64,000 nt of DNA, from positions 1,364,001-1,428,000 of the forward strand of contig CAWGZY010000003.1 of NCBI GenBank assembly GCA_963827085.1. The letters are read 5' to 3'. This DNA comes from JAGVPT01 sp963827085. Its GTDB lineage: Bacteria; Bacteroidota; Ignavibacteria; UBA10030; UBA8401. The notes below the pieces were generated by a model. It ran no database searches, was not told the origin of the DNA, and was given only the letters and a program-made list of their open reading frames with translations. The position numbers and the translations under genes are program-made. Positions 43,289 through 52,096 of the stretch are shown piece by piece (the first letter of the stretch is position 1; the number at the start of each line of letters is the position of its first letter).

Positions 43289-43366
43289 ATAAACCGTCCC
43301 AAAAAACTTCGAGTTAATGCCTTATACTATTTGTGCCATCTGGCGAGTTTTTATACAATCGTTACC

Positions 43367-43378
43367 GCAAACGTTTGT
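43367..43378. promoter_or_regulatory. LacI-type operator, second motif, site 2
   Basis: GCAAACGTTTGT differs from site 1 by the last base. It lies 90 bp from site 1, upstream of the TonB receptor gene. Together the sites are the best candidates for LacI regulator 2. Confidence 0.6.
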
Positions 43379-43564
43379 ATTGCTAAATTCAAATCTCCAA
43401 TCGGAAATCTAAACTTCTTCAATGTTACATGGTCTGTAAGAACAACTCGGTTACTAATCCCATCGCAGATCAGACGATTGCAGGTTTTTTTTGGGCTTCA
43501 AATGCAGCGATCAACACTTGGATTGCACGGTAAGCAATATGAAATTGAACTCATTTTAAACAAA

Positions 43565-43606
43565 TTGAACCGATTCATAAGTTAATAGCATTTTCTAAAA
43601 AGTCAA
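43565..43606 (-). promoter_or_regulatory. Predicted promoter and LacI-type operator of the TonB receptor gene
   Basis: On the minus strand: TTGACT (43606-43601), 16 bp, TAACTT (43584-43579), then ATGAATCGGTTCAA (43578-43565). The operator matches the consensus at 12 of 14 positions, and the -35, spacer and -10 match the GH3 and GH13 promoters; the 2-bp gap before the operator is absent here. It would give a leader of about 560 nt. Confidence 0.6.
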
Positions 43607-43822
43607 GCCTTTTTTTGATGAATGCCGCGCTCAGAGGAACCCTTGTAAAAACGGGGGAGTTGGCGGCATTTCTTTGCACAGTCCACCAATTCTCAGCTAT
43701 TCTCAACAACCTCGCGGGGGATTTTTTAACAGACGTGGTTTCCGCCAGACCATCCATACCATTACTTTCGACGAAATTTGACTCGGACCATGGACGAGTG
43801 ACATACATAACAGTCCATCGAT

Positions 43823-44950
43823 TCACCAATTCATCCTAAGTCTGACGACCGGTATGATGATCTCCGCCATCTTTTCCATCCCTTGAACATTGGGGTGATG
43901 GTCGCATCCCCAATCTGCATCGGTCATCACGCTTCGATTGATCTCGATGAAGAATACATCCTGATACCTCTTCATCCTCTTTTTCTGCTCTTCAACGACT
44001 TGCTTGATGTACCTCGTGCACGGCTCGCCGATCATCGGTCCCGAAAGGCAGAACATCGTCACACCGGGGTATTGCGACCGAACCCGTTCGATCAATCTCA
44101 TGTATGCGCTCTGAAAAACGACGCTGTCAGGATAAGGCTCCGTTGAAAAATCGTTCGTTCCAAGATTTATTACGACGGCTTGCGGCGTCCATCGGCCGAA
44201 ATTCCACTTCAGCGTTGAATCAAAAAAGCAGGTGCGATCATAGAGAACAGGCATCGGATCCTGCGACACTCTGTTGCTGTCGCCGTAATTCCGCACAATG
44301 CCTCTCCCCGAATACGAAATCAGAAAATACTCGGCATTCAACGATCTCGCAGTCACAGCAGCATAGGACATGCATGCATTTTCTGTTTGAGGGCTGAAAT
44401 GGCAATCGGCACTATCTCCCTCAACCCCGTAGCCGGAGGTTATGGAATTGCCGATGAATTCAATTCGCCGATCCGGTCGCCGATCCGGGGGCAAGAGTTT
44501 TCTTCCTTTGTCGAGAATAAATCCCATAAATTCCCCTTTGCCGACAAGCGGCTCCGTGCGTTTTTGGATCGTGACCGCATGCGGAATCGAATCGGTTAAT
44601 TCCGAGGCAATATTATAGAGGGTTGTTGCCGAGTCTGTTATCAACAGCCGTGGTGCACGGTTGTCGACGATAACAGCGTACTCATTCTTTCGATCGTCCA
44701 AACGAATGGAGCAGCGTGTTCCCTCAAATCTTGTCATAACGGAAACCCCCGCCCAATCAAAAGCAACTTTTTTTGGATTAGTGAAATCGAATCGTCCCAC
44801 GTATTGAATGTTTGGGTCATCGGCATCGATAATACCAGAGTTCTCTGCTTCGTGCTTTGTGAAGTCAAAAGAGCATCGGTCGAGAAACATAGCGACGACA
44901 AAAGAGAGTGCCAGCTGCAGAAGCATTTGTCGATTGAGCTTCATTATCAT
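43823..44950 (-). CDS. CE2-like acetyl esterase (SGNH hydrolase)
   Basis: 375 residues. ATG 44950 has AGGA 6 bp upstream, and an alternative ATG is at 44944. A hydrophobic N-terminus carries Cys about 27 residues in (FLDRCS), a poor lipobox. An N-terminal jelly-roll (about 45-150) precedes an SGNH domain with nucleophile Ser169 in GNSITSGYG, the GTND block and DHHPN near 350-354 containing the catalytic His. This two-domain layout is typical of carbohydrate esterase family 2, which removes acetyl groups from xylan, xyloglucan or mannan. It sits between the arabinofuranosidase and TonB receptor genes and would deacetylate imported oligosaccharides. Confidence 0.82.
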   Translation of the reverse strand: MIMKLNRQMLLQLALSFVVAMFLDRCSFDFTKHEAENSGIIDADDPNIQYVGRFDFTNPKKVAFDWAGVSVMTRFEGTRCSIRLDDRKNEYAVIVDNRAPRLLITDSATTLYNIASELTDSIPHAVTIQKRTEPLVGKGEFMGFILDKGRKLLPPDRRPDRRIEFIGNSITSGYGVEGDSADCHFSPQTENACMSYAAVTARSLNAEYFLISYSGRGIVRNYGDSNRVSQDPMPVLYDRTCFFDSTLKWNFGRWTPQAVVINLGTNDFSTEPYPDSVVFQSAYMRLIERVRSQYPGVTMFCLSGPMIGEPCTRYIKQVVEEQKKRMKRYQDVFFIEINRSVMTDADWGCDHHPNVQGMEKMAEIIIPVVRLRMNW

Positions 44951-45090
44951 CGTTGTTCCTGTTGGCGTACTGTTAATGCCGTCTCAAAAAATAAACAGTG
45001 CATTTTTCATCCGTGGTCGCAATCTTGACGACTCCCGAGGATCAGGATGATCTTACAGGATTATTTACCGGAGACGTACTAGAGTGTGTT

Positions 45091-47073
45091 TCAGTGAAAC
45101 AACATCACTGTGGGGATAATTTGTTTAGTGAGCCCGGGTCCTTCGATACGTGCATCAAGCGTTTTCCCTCCCGACGCTTGGAAGAATCGCACACACACTT
45201 CATGAAAACCGGCCCTCAACACAACCGTACCGGATTGTTCCTGCGCTGCATGGCGGCCGTCGTTATCGACAACAAGGCTCTTGTCGATCGATAAGTCGGC
45301 ACCGTCGTCAGAAATAAGGGAGAACGTGTACAATCCATCCGCAGGAACCTTGATGTATCCTCGGTATTGAACTGCAAAATCTTCCCCGGAATTTTTTTGG
45401 GGAATTACGAACTGTTCAATCACGCCCGAGCGCTTCGGGGAGAGAGAGTCGAAGGCCGGAAGCCATTCCCAGCTCCCTTCGTAATAATCGTATGCGACAC
45501 CCGGCCTGGGGTTTTTCATCTCGATGCCGGGACTCAATTCGACCGTCCCTTCCAATTCGAGCACGACAACCGACATAGGGGGAAGGGTGGCCTCCAGGCC
45601 TTTATCCACCAGCTTGAAATCTGAAAATTCACGCGGGACAACGACGTCCGGTGTGTCGAACGTGTTGTGCGCGCTCATGATGTTCGCCGTCAGAATTTGA
45701 CCCGATGCCCTTTTTGCAGAAAATTTTTCCATTTTACATGCGACTCGTCGCTGAGATTTCGGATCGATATTACAGAATGTGACATGCATAGTGCCTTTAT
45801 CATCGATCGAAGCGGAACAATTCACCGCCGGAAGTTTCTGTTCGCCGAAAATATAATCGGAGGACTCTGTTTTCGTCTTCACCCATAGAGCATCCTGGTG
45901 AATCTTGAACATCTCAAACACATAGTAGGTAGGCGTCAGGACGATCTTCTCTCCCTTTGTAAGAATCATTGCCTGCAGCACGTTGACGGTCTGTGCAATG
46001 TTTGCCATCCGGACACGGTCGCAATGATTGTTGAGAATATTCAGGTTGGACGCCGCGGCTACCGCATCGCGCATCGTGTTTTGTTGATAAAGGAAAGCCG
46101 GATTTGTTCCGGGTTCAACCCCATGCCATGTTCCCCATTCATCGACAACCAGCGCAATCTTTTTGTTCGGGTCAGCGTTATCCATGATGGCGCTGTGCCT
46201 GGTAAGATATTCATCCATCTTCAGAGTTTTCTTGAGAACATCGAACCATCCGCTCTCATCGAAGTCGGCAGCAATTTTGCCGTCGCCGAAGGAATAGTGG
46301 TGCAGCGAGAGCCCGTCCATATATCCATAAGCGTTTTTCATCATGACATCGGTCCACTCGTAGTCATCGTCGGGCGGGCCGCAAGCGATCTTGAACACTT
46401 TGTTCTTCCCGTAGTTGCGGCAGAACGTCCCGTACTTTCTCATCTGGTCGGCGTAAAATGCCGGCCTCATATTTCCGCCGCATCCCCAGCTCTCGTTCCC
46501 AATTCCCCAATACTGAACCCCCCACGAACTATCCCTTCCATTCTTCTTGCGTAATTCAGTGATCGGGCTGCCGTTATCCGAATTGACATACTCAACCCAT
46601 TGCGATAACTCTTGCACTGTCCCGCTCCCCACGTTTCCGCAAATATATGCATCGCAGCCGAGCTGTCTGCACAACTCCATGAACTCGTGAGTGCCGAAGC
46701 TGTTGCTTTCCGTCACGCCCCCCCAATTCGTATTGACCATCGACGGACGTTTGTCGCGCGGACCGATACCGTCTTTCCAATGATACTCATCTGCAAAACA
46801 GCCGCCGGGCCATCGCAGCACGGGAACCTTGATTTGCCTCAATGCCTCAACGACATCGTTTCGAATTCCGTTTGTGTTTGGGATCGTCGAGTTCTCGCCA
46901 ACCCAAATGCCGCCATAAATACCGCCGCCAAGATGCTCCGAGAATTGCCCGTAAATATTTTTGTTGATTTTTACTTTCAGCTGCGAAGCATCAATGACAA
47001 CTTTGCTTTCCGGTGTCTGTGCATTCGCAGAAAGAGACAAAATCAGCACTGCTGCTGCAATAAAGATCTTCAT
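45091..47073 (-). CDS. GH51 alpha-L-arabinofuranosidase with C-terminal PA14-like domain
   Basis: 660 residues from ATG 47073 (AAAGGTG 8 bp upstream), with a signal peptide ending ANAQ. GH51 barrel and beta domain (about 20-500): FSEHLGGGIYGGIW, VLRWPGGCFADEYHW, acid/base Glu194 (GIGNESWG) and nucleophile Glu312 (VVDEWGTW), all standard family signatures. A PA14-like module (about 520-660: IKVPADGLYTFSLISDDGAD) is appended, as in the neighbouring GH31 enzymes. It removes arabinofuranose from arabinoxylan or arabinoxyloglucan. It follows the symporter gene by 47 bp and precedes the esterase gene by 140 bp, probably one operon. Confidence 0.92.
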   Translation of the reverse strand: MKIFIAAAVLILSLSANAQTPESKVVIDASQLKVKINKNIYGQFSEHLGGGIYGGIWVGENSTIPNTNGIRNDVVEALRQIKVPVLRWPGGCFADEYHWKDGIGPRDKRPSMVNTNWGGVTESNSFGTHEFMELCRQLGCDAYICGNVGSGTVQELSQWVEYVNSDNGSPITELRKKNGRDSSWGVQYWGIGNESWGCGGNMRPAFYADQMRKYGTFCRNYGKNKVFKIACGPPDDDYEWTDVMMKNAYGYMDGLSLHHYSFGDGKIAADFDESGWFDVLKKTLKMDEYLTRHSAIMDNADPNKKIALVVDEWGTWHGVEPGTNPAFLYQQNTMRDAVAAASNLNILNNHCDRVRMANIAQTVNVLQAMILTKGEKIVLTPTYYVFEMFKIHQDALWVKTKTESSDYIFGEQKLPAVNCSASIDDKGTMHVTFCNIDPKSQRRVACKMEKFSAKRASGQILTANIMSAHNTFDTPDVVVPREFSDFKLVDKGLEATLPPMSVVVLELEGTVELSPGIEMKNPRPGVAYDYYEGSWEWLPAFDSLSPKRSGVIEQFVIPQKNSGEDFAVQYRGYIKVPADGLYTFSLISDDGADLSIDKSLVVDNDGRHAAQEQSGTVVLRAGFHEVCVRFFQASGGKTLDARIEGPGLTKQIIPTVMLFH

Positions 47074-47120
47074 AAAGAGCACCTTTCTTGAACGAGACGT
47101 ATTCCATTTCCACGGCATGA

Positions 47121-48746
47121 TCAGCCGGCGACGCCGAATGGCGAGAAGTATATGAATACGGCGATAATAAAAACGATGATCACCAACGATAGGACAACGT
47201 CTGTTCTGTTCCAGCTGGCACGGGATTTTGCCTTGTCTGCGGCAACCGTTGTCGCATACGTAAGTCCGTTCAATTGCGACTCAGATGGCTTCTCGGTCAG
47301 AAGGCTCACGACGACCAGCAAGGCAACAGAAAAGACGAAGAGAAAAATGCAGAAATAGAGAAAATTCACTGTTGCAAATGTGTAGAGAATTCCGCTCAAA
47401 TGGGTCTTCAGCAATTCGAGAACGATGCGAAGAATTCCGATAATGAAACCGACCACCATCGTCGTCAACGCTCCCTTGCCATTGATGCGTTTTGAAAAAA
47501 CGCCAAGCAAAAACACGGCAGCGATGGGCGGTGCGAGATAGGATTGCACACTCTGCAGGTATTGATAGAGAATATCGGAAATTCCTTTCATCATCGGAAT
47601 CCACGCCATGCCCAGAACAACGACAACTGCCGTCGTGATGCGCCCTACTCTGACTAATTCCTTGTCCGTCGTTTGCGGTTTGATTTTTTGATAAATGTCG
47701 AGCGTGAAAAGCGTCGAGCATGCATTGTACACTGAAGCTAGCGAACTCATCAATGCAGCGAGAATGCCCCCCGCAAGAATACCGCGCAACCCAACGGGCA
47801 GCAGCGTCTTCACCAGCGTCGGAAATGCCTGATCGGATTGAGGCAGCTGGATTCTGCCGGAATTTGCCAGCGCGTACGCTATAAGCCCCGGGATCATAAA
47901 AATAAAAAACGGAAGAAGCTTCAGATACGCCGCGAAAATTGTCCCTCTTCTCGCCTGCTGCTCATTCCGTCCTGCAAGGCATCGCTGCACAATGTGCTGG
48001 TCGGTGCACCAATACCAGATGCCGACAATCGGAGATGCAAATAAGATACCCAGCCACGGAAAATCCGGGTGTGAGAGGGGGAGAAACATATTCAAGTGAT
48101 CCTTCGTCACGGAATGGACAAGGTTGTTCCAGCCGCCTATTTCCACGAGCCCTGAAATGGTGAGAATGATTGAACCGCCCAGAAGAACGATCGCTTGAAG
48201 TGCCTCGGTATACATCACGGCATGCAGTCCGCCGAAAATTGTATAGAGTCCGGTAATCGCGATCAGAACGACTGCCCCGGTCCAGAAATCGACTCCTAAG
48301 AATGAGTTGAAGACGACGGCGCCTGCATAGATTGTCACGGACACTTTTGCTATAACATAACTGAGGAGCTGCACAATGGAAAGAAGCCAGCGGGTTTTGT
48401 CGTTGTAACGGCGCTCGAGAAATTCCGGCATCGTGAAAACCTGGCTGCGCATGTAGAACGGAACAAACACCCATCCAAGCATGAGCACGATCCAGGAATG
48501 GAGTTCATAATGTCCCATAGCCAAACCGGATTTTGCCCCGGTACCGGCGAGCCCAACGATGTGCTCCGAACCGACATTTGAGGCTAAAATGGACGCTCCA
48601 ATAACAAACCAACCGAGATTTCTATTGGCCAGAAAATAGTCGGTAGGAGTGTCTTTCTTTTTCCTGATTGACCAAACCGAAATTCCGGCGATAACAACAA
48701 AATAAAGAGCAACCACAACCCAGTCGATGGCGCCAAGGATTTCCAT
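47121..48746 (-). CDS. Sodium:solute symporter family (SGLT-like) sugar transporter
   Basis: 541 residues with about 13-14 hydrophobic segments and the SSS family signatures: DYFLANRNLGWFVIGASILA, ASNVGSEHIVGLAG, the FEF-type FTMPEFLERRY loop and a Gly-rich GLYTIFGGLHAVMYT helix. It uses the Na+ gradient to import a sugar across the inner membrane. Xylose, galactose, arabinose or glucose are the candidates given its neighbours, and the substrate is not fixed by sequence. The ribosome-binding site AAGGAAATCAC precedes ATG 48746. It is translated 47 bp before the GH51 gene and 154 bp after the GH31 gene. Confidence 0.9.
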   Translation of the reverse strand: MEILGAIDWVVVALYFVVIAGISVWSIRKKKDTPTDYFLANRNLGWFVIGASILASNVGSEHIVGLAGTGAKSGLAMGHYELHSWIVLMLGWVFVPFYMRSQVFTMPEFLERRYNDKTRWLLSIVQLLSYVIAKVSVTIYAGAVVFNSFLGVDFWTGAVVLIAITGLYTIFGGLHAVMYTEALQAIVLLGGSIILTISGLVEIGGWNNLVHSVTKDHLNMFLPLSHPDFPWLGILFASPIVGIWYWCTDQHIVQRCLAGRNEQQARRGTIFAAYLKLLPFFIFMIPGLIAYALANSGRIQLPQSDQAFPTLVKTLLPVGLRGILAGGILAALMSSLASVYNACSTLFTLDIYQKIKPQTTDKELVRVGRITTAVVVVLGMAWIPMMKGISDILYQYLQSVQSYLAPPIAAVFLLGVFSKRINGKGALTTMVVGFIIGILRIVLELLKTHLSGILYTFATVNFLYFCIFLFVFSVALLVVVSLLTEKPSESQLNGLTYATTVAADKAKSRASWNRTDVVLSLVIIVFIIAVFIYFSPFGVAG

Positions 48747-48900
48747 GTGATTTCCTTTCGTAATATTAGTTGCTGATGGTAAATATTGAACTATCCACGA
48801 AGTTCATGAGGAAAATAAATTCTCTTGTGAAAGGATAACCTGACTGCTCAGAAAGTAATCTTCATCTTCGTGTCTTTTCGTGTTCTTCATGGATATGGTA

Positions 48901-51759
48901 CTATTTGCTTTTGTTGCTCATTGCGATCGATTGCTGGCTACCGTCGTACGTTACAGACGCGTCCGGTTTCGATTGGAAAGTAAGGTCGGTAGGCTTCCCG
49001 TCGCCAATCCAGACGATTTCAAATGTTCTCGTCCCAAGCATCCCCGGGAACTCCCCTTGCCGTTTTCCAATTGTCAGAATATGATCCTTCTCATTGTAAT
49101 TCAACGGAATAACTGAAAACTTTCCCTTTTCATAATTGTAGTTGACGTTCTCATCCTCATACAATGTAAATGAGCCGTCGCTGCCGGTGTAAATAAATAA
49201 ACGGATTGGTTCGGCAGGCTTTTCCGTTGCATACTGGATATCCGGACCGCAGGGAATAATCGACCCTTCTTTCACAAAAATTGGCATGTCTGTGTATGGC
49301 GCATTCGCCTCTATTGTTTGTCCGCCTGTAAGATGCCGGCCGGAACGAAGTTCATACCAGCTTGTTCCGGAAGGAAGATAGACGGTACGTGTTCGGGCTT
49401 TGTATTCGGTTACCGGATTAATGAGCAGGGCGGGACCGAACATAAATTGATCTCCAATACTGAGTACATTTTTGTCATCGCTAAAATCCATCACCAAGCC
49501 GCGCATGATTGTGTAATCGTTCTGTGTAACCATGCCCGTCAGCGAATAAATGTACGGCATGAGTCGATAGCGCAGTTTATCGTACGCAAGCATTGATTGG
49601 TATGCAGGATGATTCTCGGGCGCGACGTAGAACATTTCACGATAGGGGAATTGGCCATGCACACGAAGCAGCGGGCAAAACGCCCCGAACTGAAACCAGC
49701 GAGTCATTAATTCGCGCCATTCAGCCAAATCGGAATCGTTCGGATGTTCGTACCGCGGTTCAACCGCAAAACCTCCGATGTCTGTCGTCCAATAAGGAAT
49801 GCCGGATAAAGAAAAATTCAGGCCAGCCGCAATCTGCGCCTTGAGATCAAACCAACGGGCGGCAATATCGCCGCTCCAGGTTGCAGCCGGGTAGCGCTGC
49901 TGCCCGGCAAAAGCAGAACGCGTCAGGACAAACACGCGCTGGTCGGGATTGGTGATGCGCTGTCCTTCGTAGACTGCCTGGGTGTTGACGAGAGAATAAG
50001 TGTTGGCGTACCGTGCACCGCTTCCCAACGCCGTCGGACCCTGCCGCAGGATGGTCTCATCTCTCGACAGATTGGATTGAATGTCCGGTTCCGTGCAATC
50101 CAACCACCAAGCGTCAAAACCTTTTGAGAATAATTGTTCGTTGATTTGCTTCCAGAAAAGTTTGCGCGCTCCTTCACTATATGGATCGTAAAATGTTGAA
50201 ACGTATCCCGGGCCGACCCAGTCCTTTTGCCCCTGCTCCACGTTGCGCATGTACAACCATCCGCTATCTTTAAATGCCTCATAATGTTTTGTACCGACGT
50301 AGAACTTGGGCCATACCGAAATCATGATGTGGGTGTGCAGGTCGTTGTGCAGTTCATTCACCATGCCTGCCGGGTCCGGATACCGTGTTGAATCAAATTC
50401 GTGGCTCCCCCACTGGTCTTCTTTCCAGTAAAACCAATCCTGAACGATATTGTCGAGCGGGATCTGACGTCTCCGAAATTCTTTGACGACTGAAAGCAAT
50501 TCCTCCTGAGTTTTGTACCGCTCGCGGCACTGCCATAGTCCCATCGCCCATTTGGGCATCATTGGAGCCTTGCCGGTAATTTCGCGGTATCCCTGAATAA
50601 CCTGATCGGTATTATCTCCACGCACAAAGTAATAGTCGATCTGATCGGCGATTTCGGAATAGAGCGAAACCGCATTCTTGTTCGCATCCGGTTCGGGTCC
50701 GAGACACTTCAGCCCGATGTAACCGCCGGTATGCACCCATTCGATTTTTATCTGATAGCGCTTCCCCGCTTCCATGTCCAGGCTCAGCAAATGCGTCCAC
50801 GGGAGCCAGTTTTGCCGCCAGGCATCAACAACAAGCTTGCCGTTCAGCCACATTTTTGTGTATCCGCATGCGTACAATCTAAACTTGTGAAGACCCGTTT
50901 CACGGCTTTCCATTTCTCCGCTCCAACGCACAGCAGCCACATTCTCATGGAACCCTGCCGGGTATTCGTCATTCACATCGGTGAACTCATGTTCGATCCG
51001 CGGTTCAGCGCGCGATGTGAATAGTGAATCAAACCCCGCGTCTTTAAAATACTCCGCTGTCAATCCCCCCTCAGCTCCGTTCCTGCCATAGAGTTTGAGT
51101 GTGGAGAGTGATTGATATTCCCGGATATCTCCGAATTTCGAATGGGAATTATTGTCCCACAGAATTCCATAATTCTTGCTGGATACCAGGAAGGGGTTCA
51201 CGTCGACAATATTGTATTGCCACAAGTCAATGTCATGCCCTTTGTAGTTCATGACCGCATTTTGATATTCGCCCAGGCCGTAGAATGCTTCGTCGTCGGG
51301 GGATTCGAAAAGCTGCTGGATGTGAAAAGTTTTTTCTCCCAGCACTTCAGCCGGGGTAATAACTTTGCCGCCGTTAGCTTTTTCTTGAAGAAGCGGCCGG
51401 CCGTTGGTGTCGTAAAATTCAACTGCCCCGTTCTTCGGGTTTACGCGCACCATTACTTTGGATGTCGAGATTTCTACGCGGTCGTTTTTCTCGACCACAG
51501 TCCAACGCACCGGGTCCCAGCCGGTTTTGTTAACCATCAAACTCGCGCGTGTCGAAAAGGATTTCTCAGCCGTCGACAGCACGCGGATAATATTGTCAGT
51601 GCACACCTGGATTTTCACCCATCGAGGATCCGTTTCTTTTTGTTTTTTGATTTCGAAGAGAACGCCGTCGGCTTGTTTTTCATAAGCAAGAGAATAGCGG
51701 GTGTCGAAAAGAATAAAGGCGGCGATGATGAGACTGGTCAAGCACTGTTTCAGCTGCAT
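48901..51759 (-). CDS. GH31 alpha-xylosidase with PA14 domain before the barrel (third copy)
   Basis: 952 residues from ATG 51759 (AAGGA about 7 bp upstream), with a signal peptide ending SLA. An N-terminal beta-sandwich (about 25-225) is interrupted by a PA14 module (about 230-370, EGGLTAEYFKDAGFDSLF). The GH31 barrel (about 395-725) has nucleophile Asp554 (AWWLDCTEPD) and acid/base Asp631 (TWSGDIAA), and the C-terminal beta domains follow. A PA14 insertion at this place is known from the xyloglucan alpha-xylosidase of Cellvibrio (CjXyl31A), the best support here for a xyloglucan role. It is encoded between xylA and the symporter gene. Confidence 0.9.
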   Translation of the reverse strand: MQLKQCLTSLIIAAFILFDTRYSLAYEKQADGVLFEIKKQKETDPRWVKIQVCTDNIIRVLSTAEKSFSTRASLMVNKTGWDPVRWTVVEKNDRVEISTSKVMVRVNPKNGAVEFYDTNGRPLLQEKANGGKVITPAEVLGEKTFHIQQLFESPDDEAFYGLGEYQNAVMNYKGHDIDLWQYNIVDVNPFLVSSKNYGILWDNNSHSKFGDIREYQSLSTLKLYGRNGAEGGLTAEYFKDAGFDSLFTSRAEPRIEHEFTDVNDEYPAGFHENVAAVRWSGEMESRETGLHKFRLYACGYTKMWLNGKLVVDAWRQNWLPWTHLLSLDMEAGKRYQIKIEWVHTGGYIGLKCLGPEPDANKNAVSLYSEIADQIDYYFVRGDNTDQVIQGYREITGKAPMMPKWAMGLWQCRERYKTQEELLSVVKEFRRRQIPLDNIVQDWFYWKEDQWGSHEFDSTRYPDPAGMVNELHNDLHTHIMISVWPKFYVGTKHYEAFKDSGWLYMRNVEQGQKDWVGPGYVSTFYDPYSEGARKLFWKQINEQLFSKGFDAWWLDCTEPDIQSNLSRDETILRQGPTALGSGARYANTYSLVNTQAVYEGQRITNPDQRVFVLTRSAFAGQQRYPAATWSGDIAARWFDLKAQIAAGLNFSLSGIPYWTTDIGGFAVEPRYEHPNDSDLAEWRELMTRWFQFGAFCPLLRVHGQFPYREMFYVAPENHPAYQSMLAYDKLRYRLMPYIYSLTGMVTQNDYTIMRGLVMDFSDDKNVLSIGDQFMFGPALLINPVTEYKARTRTVYLPSGTSWYELRSGRHLTGGQTIEANAPYTDMPIFVKEGSIIPCGPDIQYATEKPAEPIRLFIYTGSDGSFTLYEDENVNYNYEKGKFSVIPLNYNEKDHILTIGKRQGEFPGMLGTRTFEIVWIGDGKPTDLTFQSKPDASVTYDGSQQSIAMSNKSK

Positions 51760-52096
51760 GGAACGTCCTTTCAATGAACTCTTTTCAGAGACAATTCATT
51801 ATCGACAAATCCGGCAAGAGTGGCGACTTCCGATCGGTACTGTCAGGGATACTCCTGAGAAACAGAGAACTGACGCTACGCGGGGTTTAAAAGGTTTGAC
51901 ACTCCAACGAGACGCCGCTGGCACACAACACTAAGACACGAAAACTTTTTAAGGAAAGCTTCAATGTGTAATGTCCATTAATTAAAAGCTTTGTTGTTCT
52001 TAGTGGCTTTGCAACTTCGTGGCAATAATATTGGCGTTTTGCCTAATATCAGGGATTAATTCTCCCTCAGACAGCGACGTACTTTTGTGAGGAGAT
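51760..52096. other. Intergenic region between xylA and GH31
   Basis: 337 bp with no gene. It holds dispersed repeat B (52012-52042) and short AT-rich stretches. No operator or clear promoter was found, so GH31 and the downstream genes may be read from the xylA promoter. Confidence 0.45.
52012..52042 (-). repeat. Dispersed intergenic repeat B, copy 2
   Basis: The minus strand reads GCAAAACGCC to CACGAAGTTG and matches 37796-37826 at 29 of 31 bases, in the opposite orientation. The copy lies in the 337-bp gap between xylA and the GH31 gene. Confidence 0.65.

Larger units (their letters stand above)
43004..43822. other. Long leader region of the TonB receptor gene
   Basis: 819 bp between the CE2-like gene and the TonB receptor, without a credible gene. 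Listed separately are a promoter/operator at 43565-43606 and two LacI-type palindromes at 43277-43288 and 43367-43378. Together they suggest two regulators act here. The remainder shows no clear structure. Confidence 0.6.

Noticed and set aside
43220..43585. 121-residue plus-strand frame in the receptor leader
   Set aside because: It contains the two operator palindromes, has no ribosome-binding site and no domain; its codons follow no gene pattern.
43575..43839. Overlapping frames on both strands near 43.6-43.8 kb
   Set aside because: The short mirrored frames lie between the esterase stop and the promoter; neither resembles a protein family.
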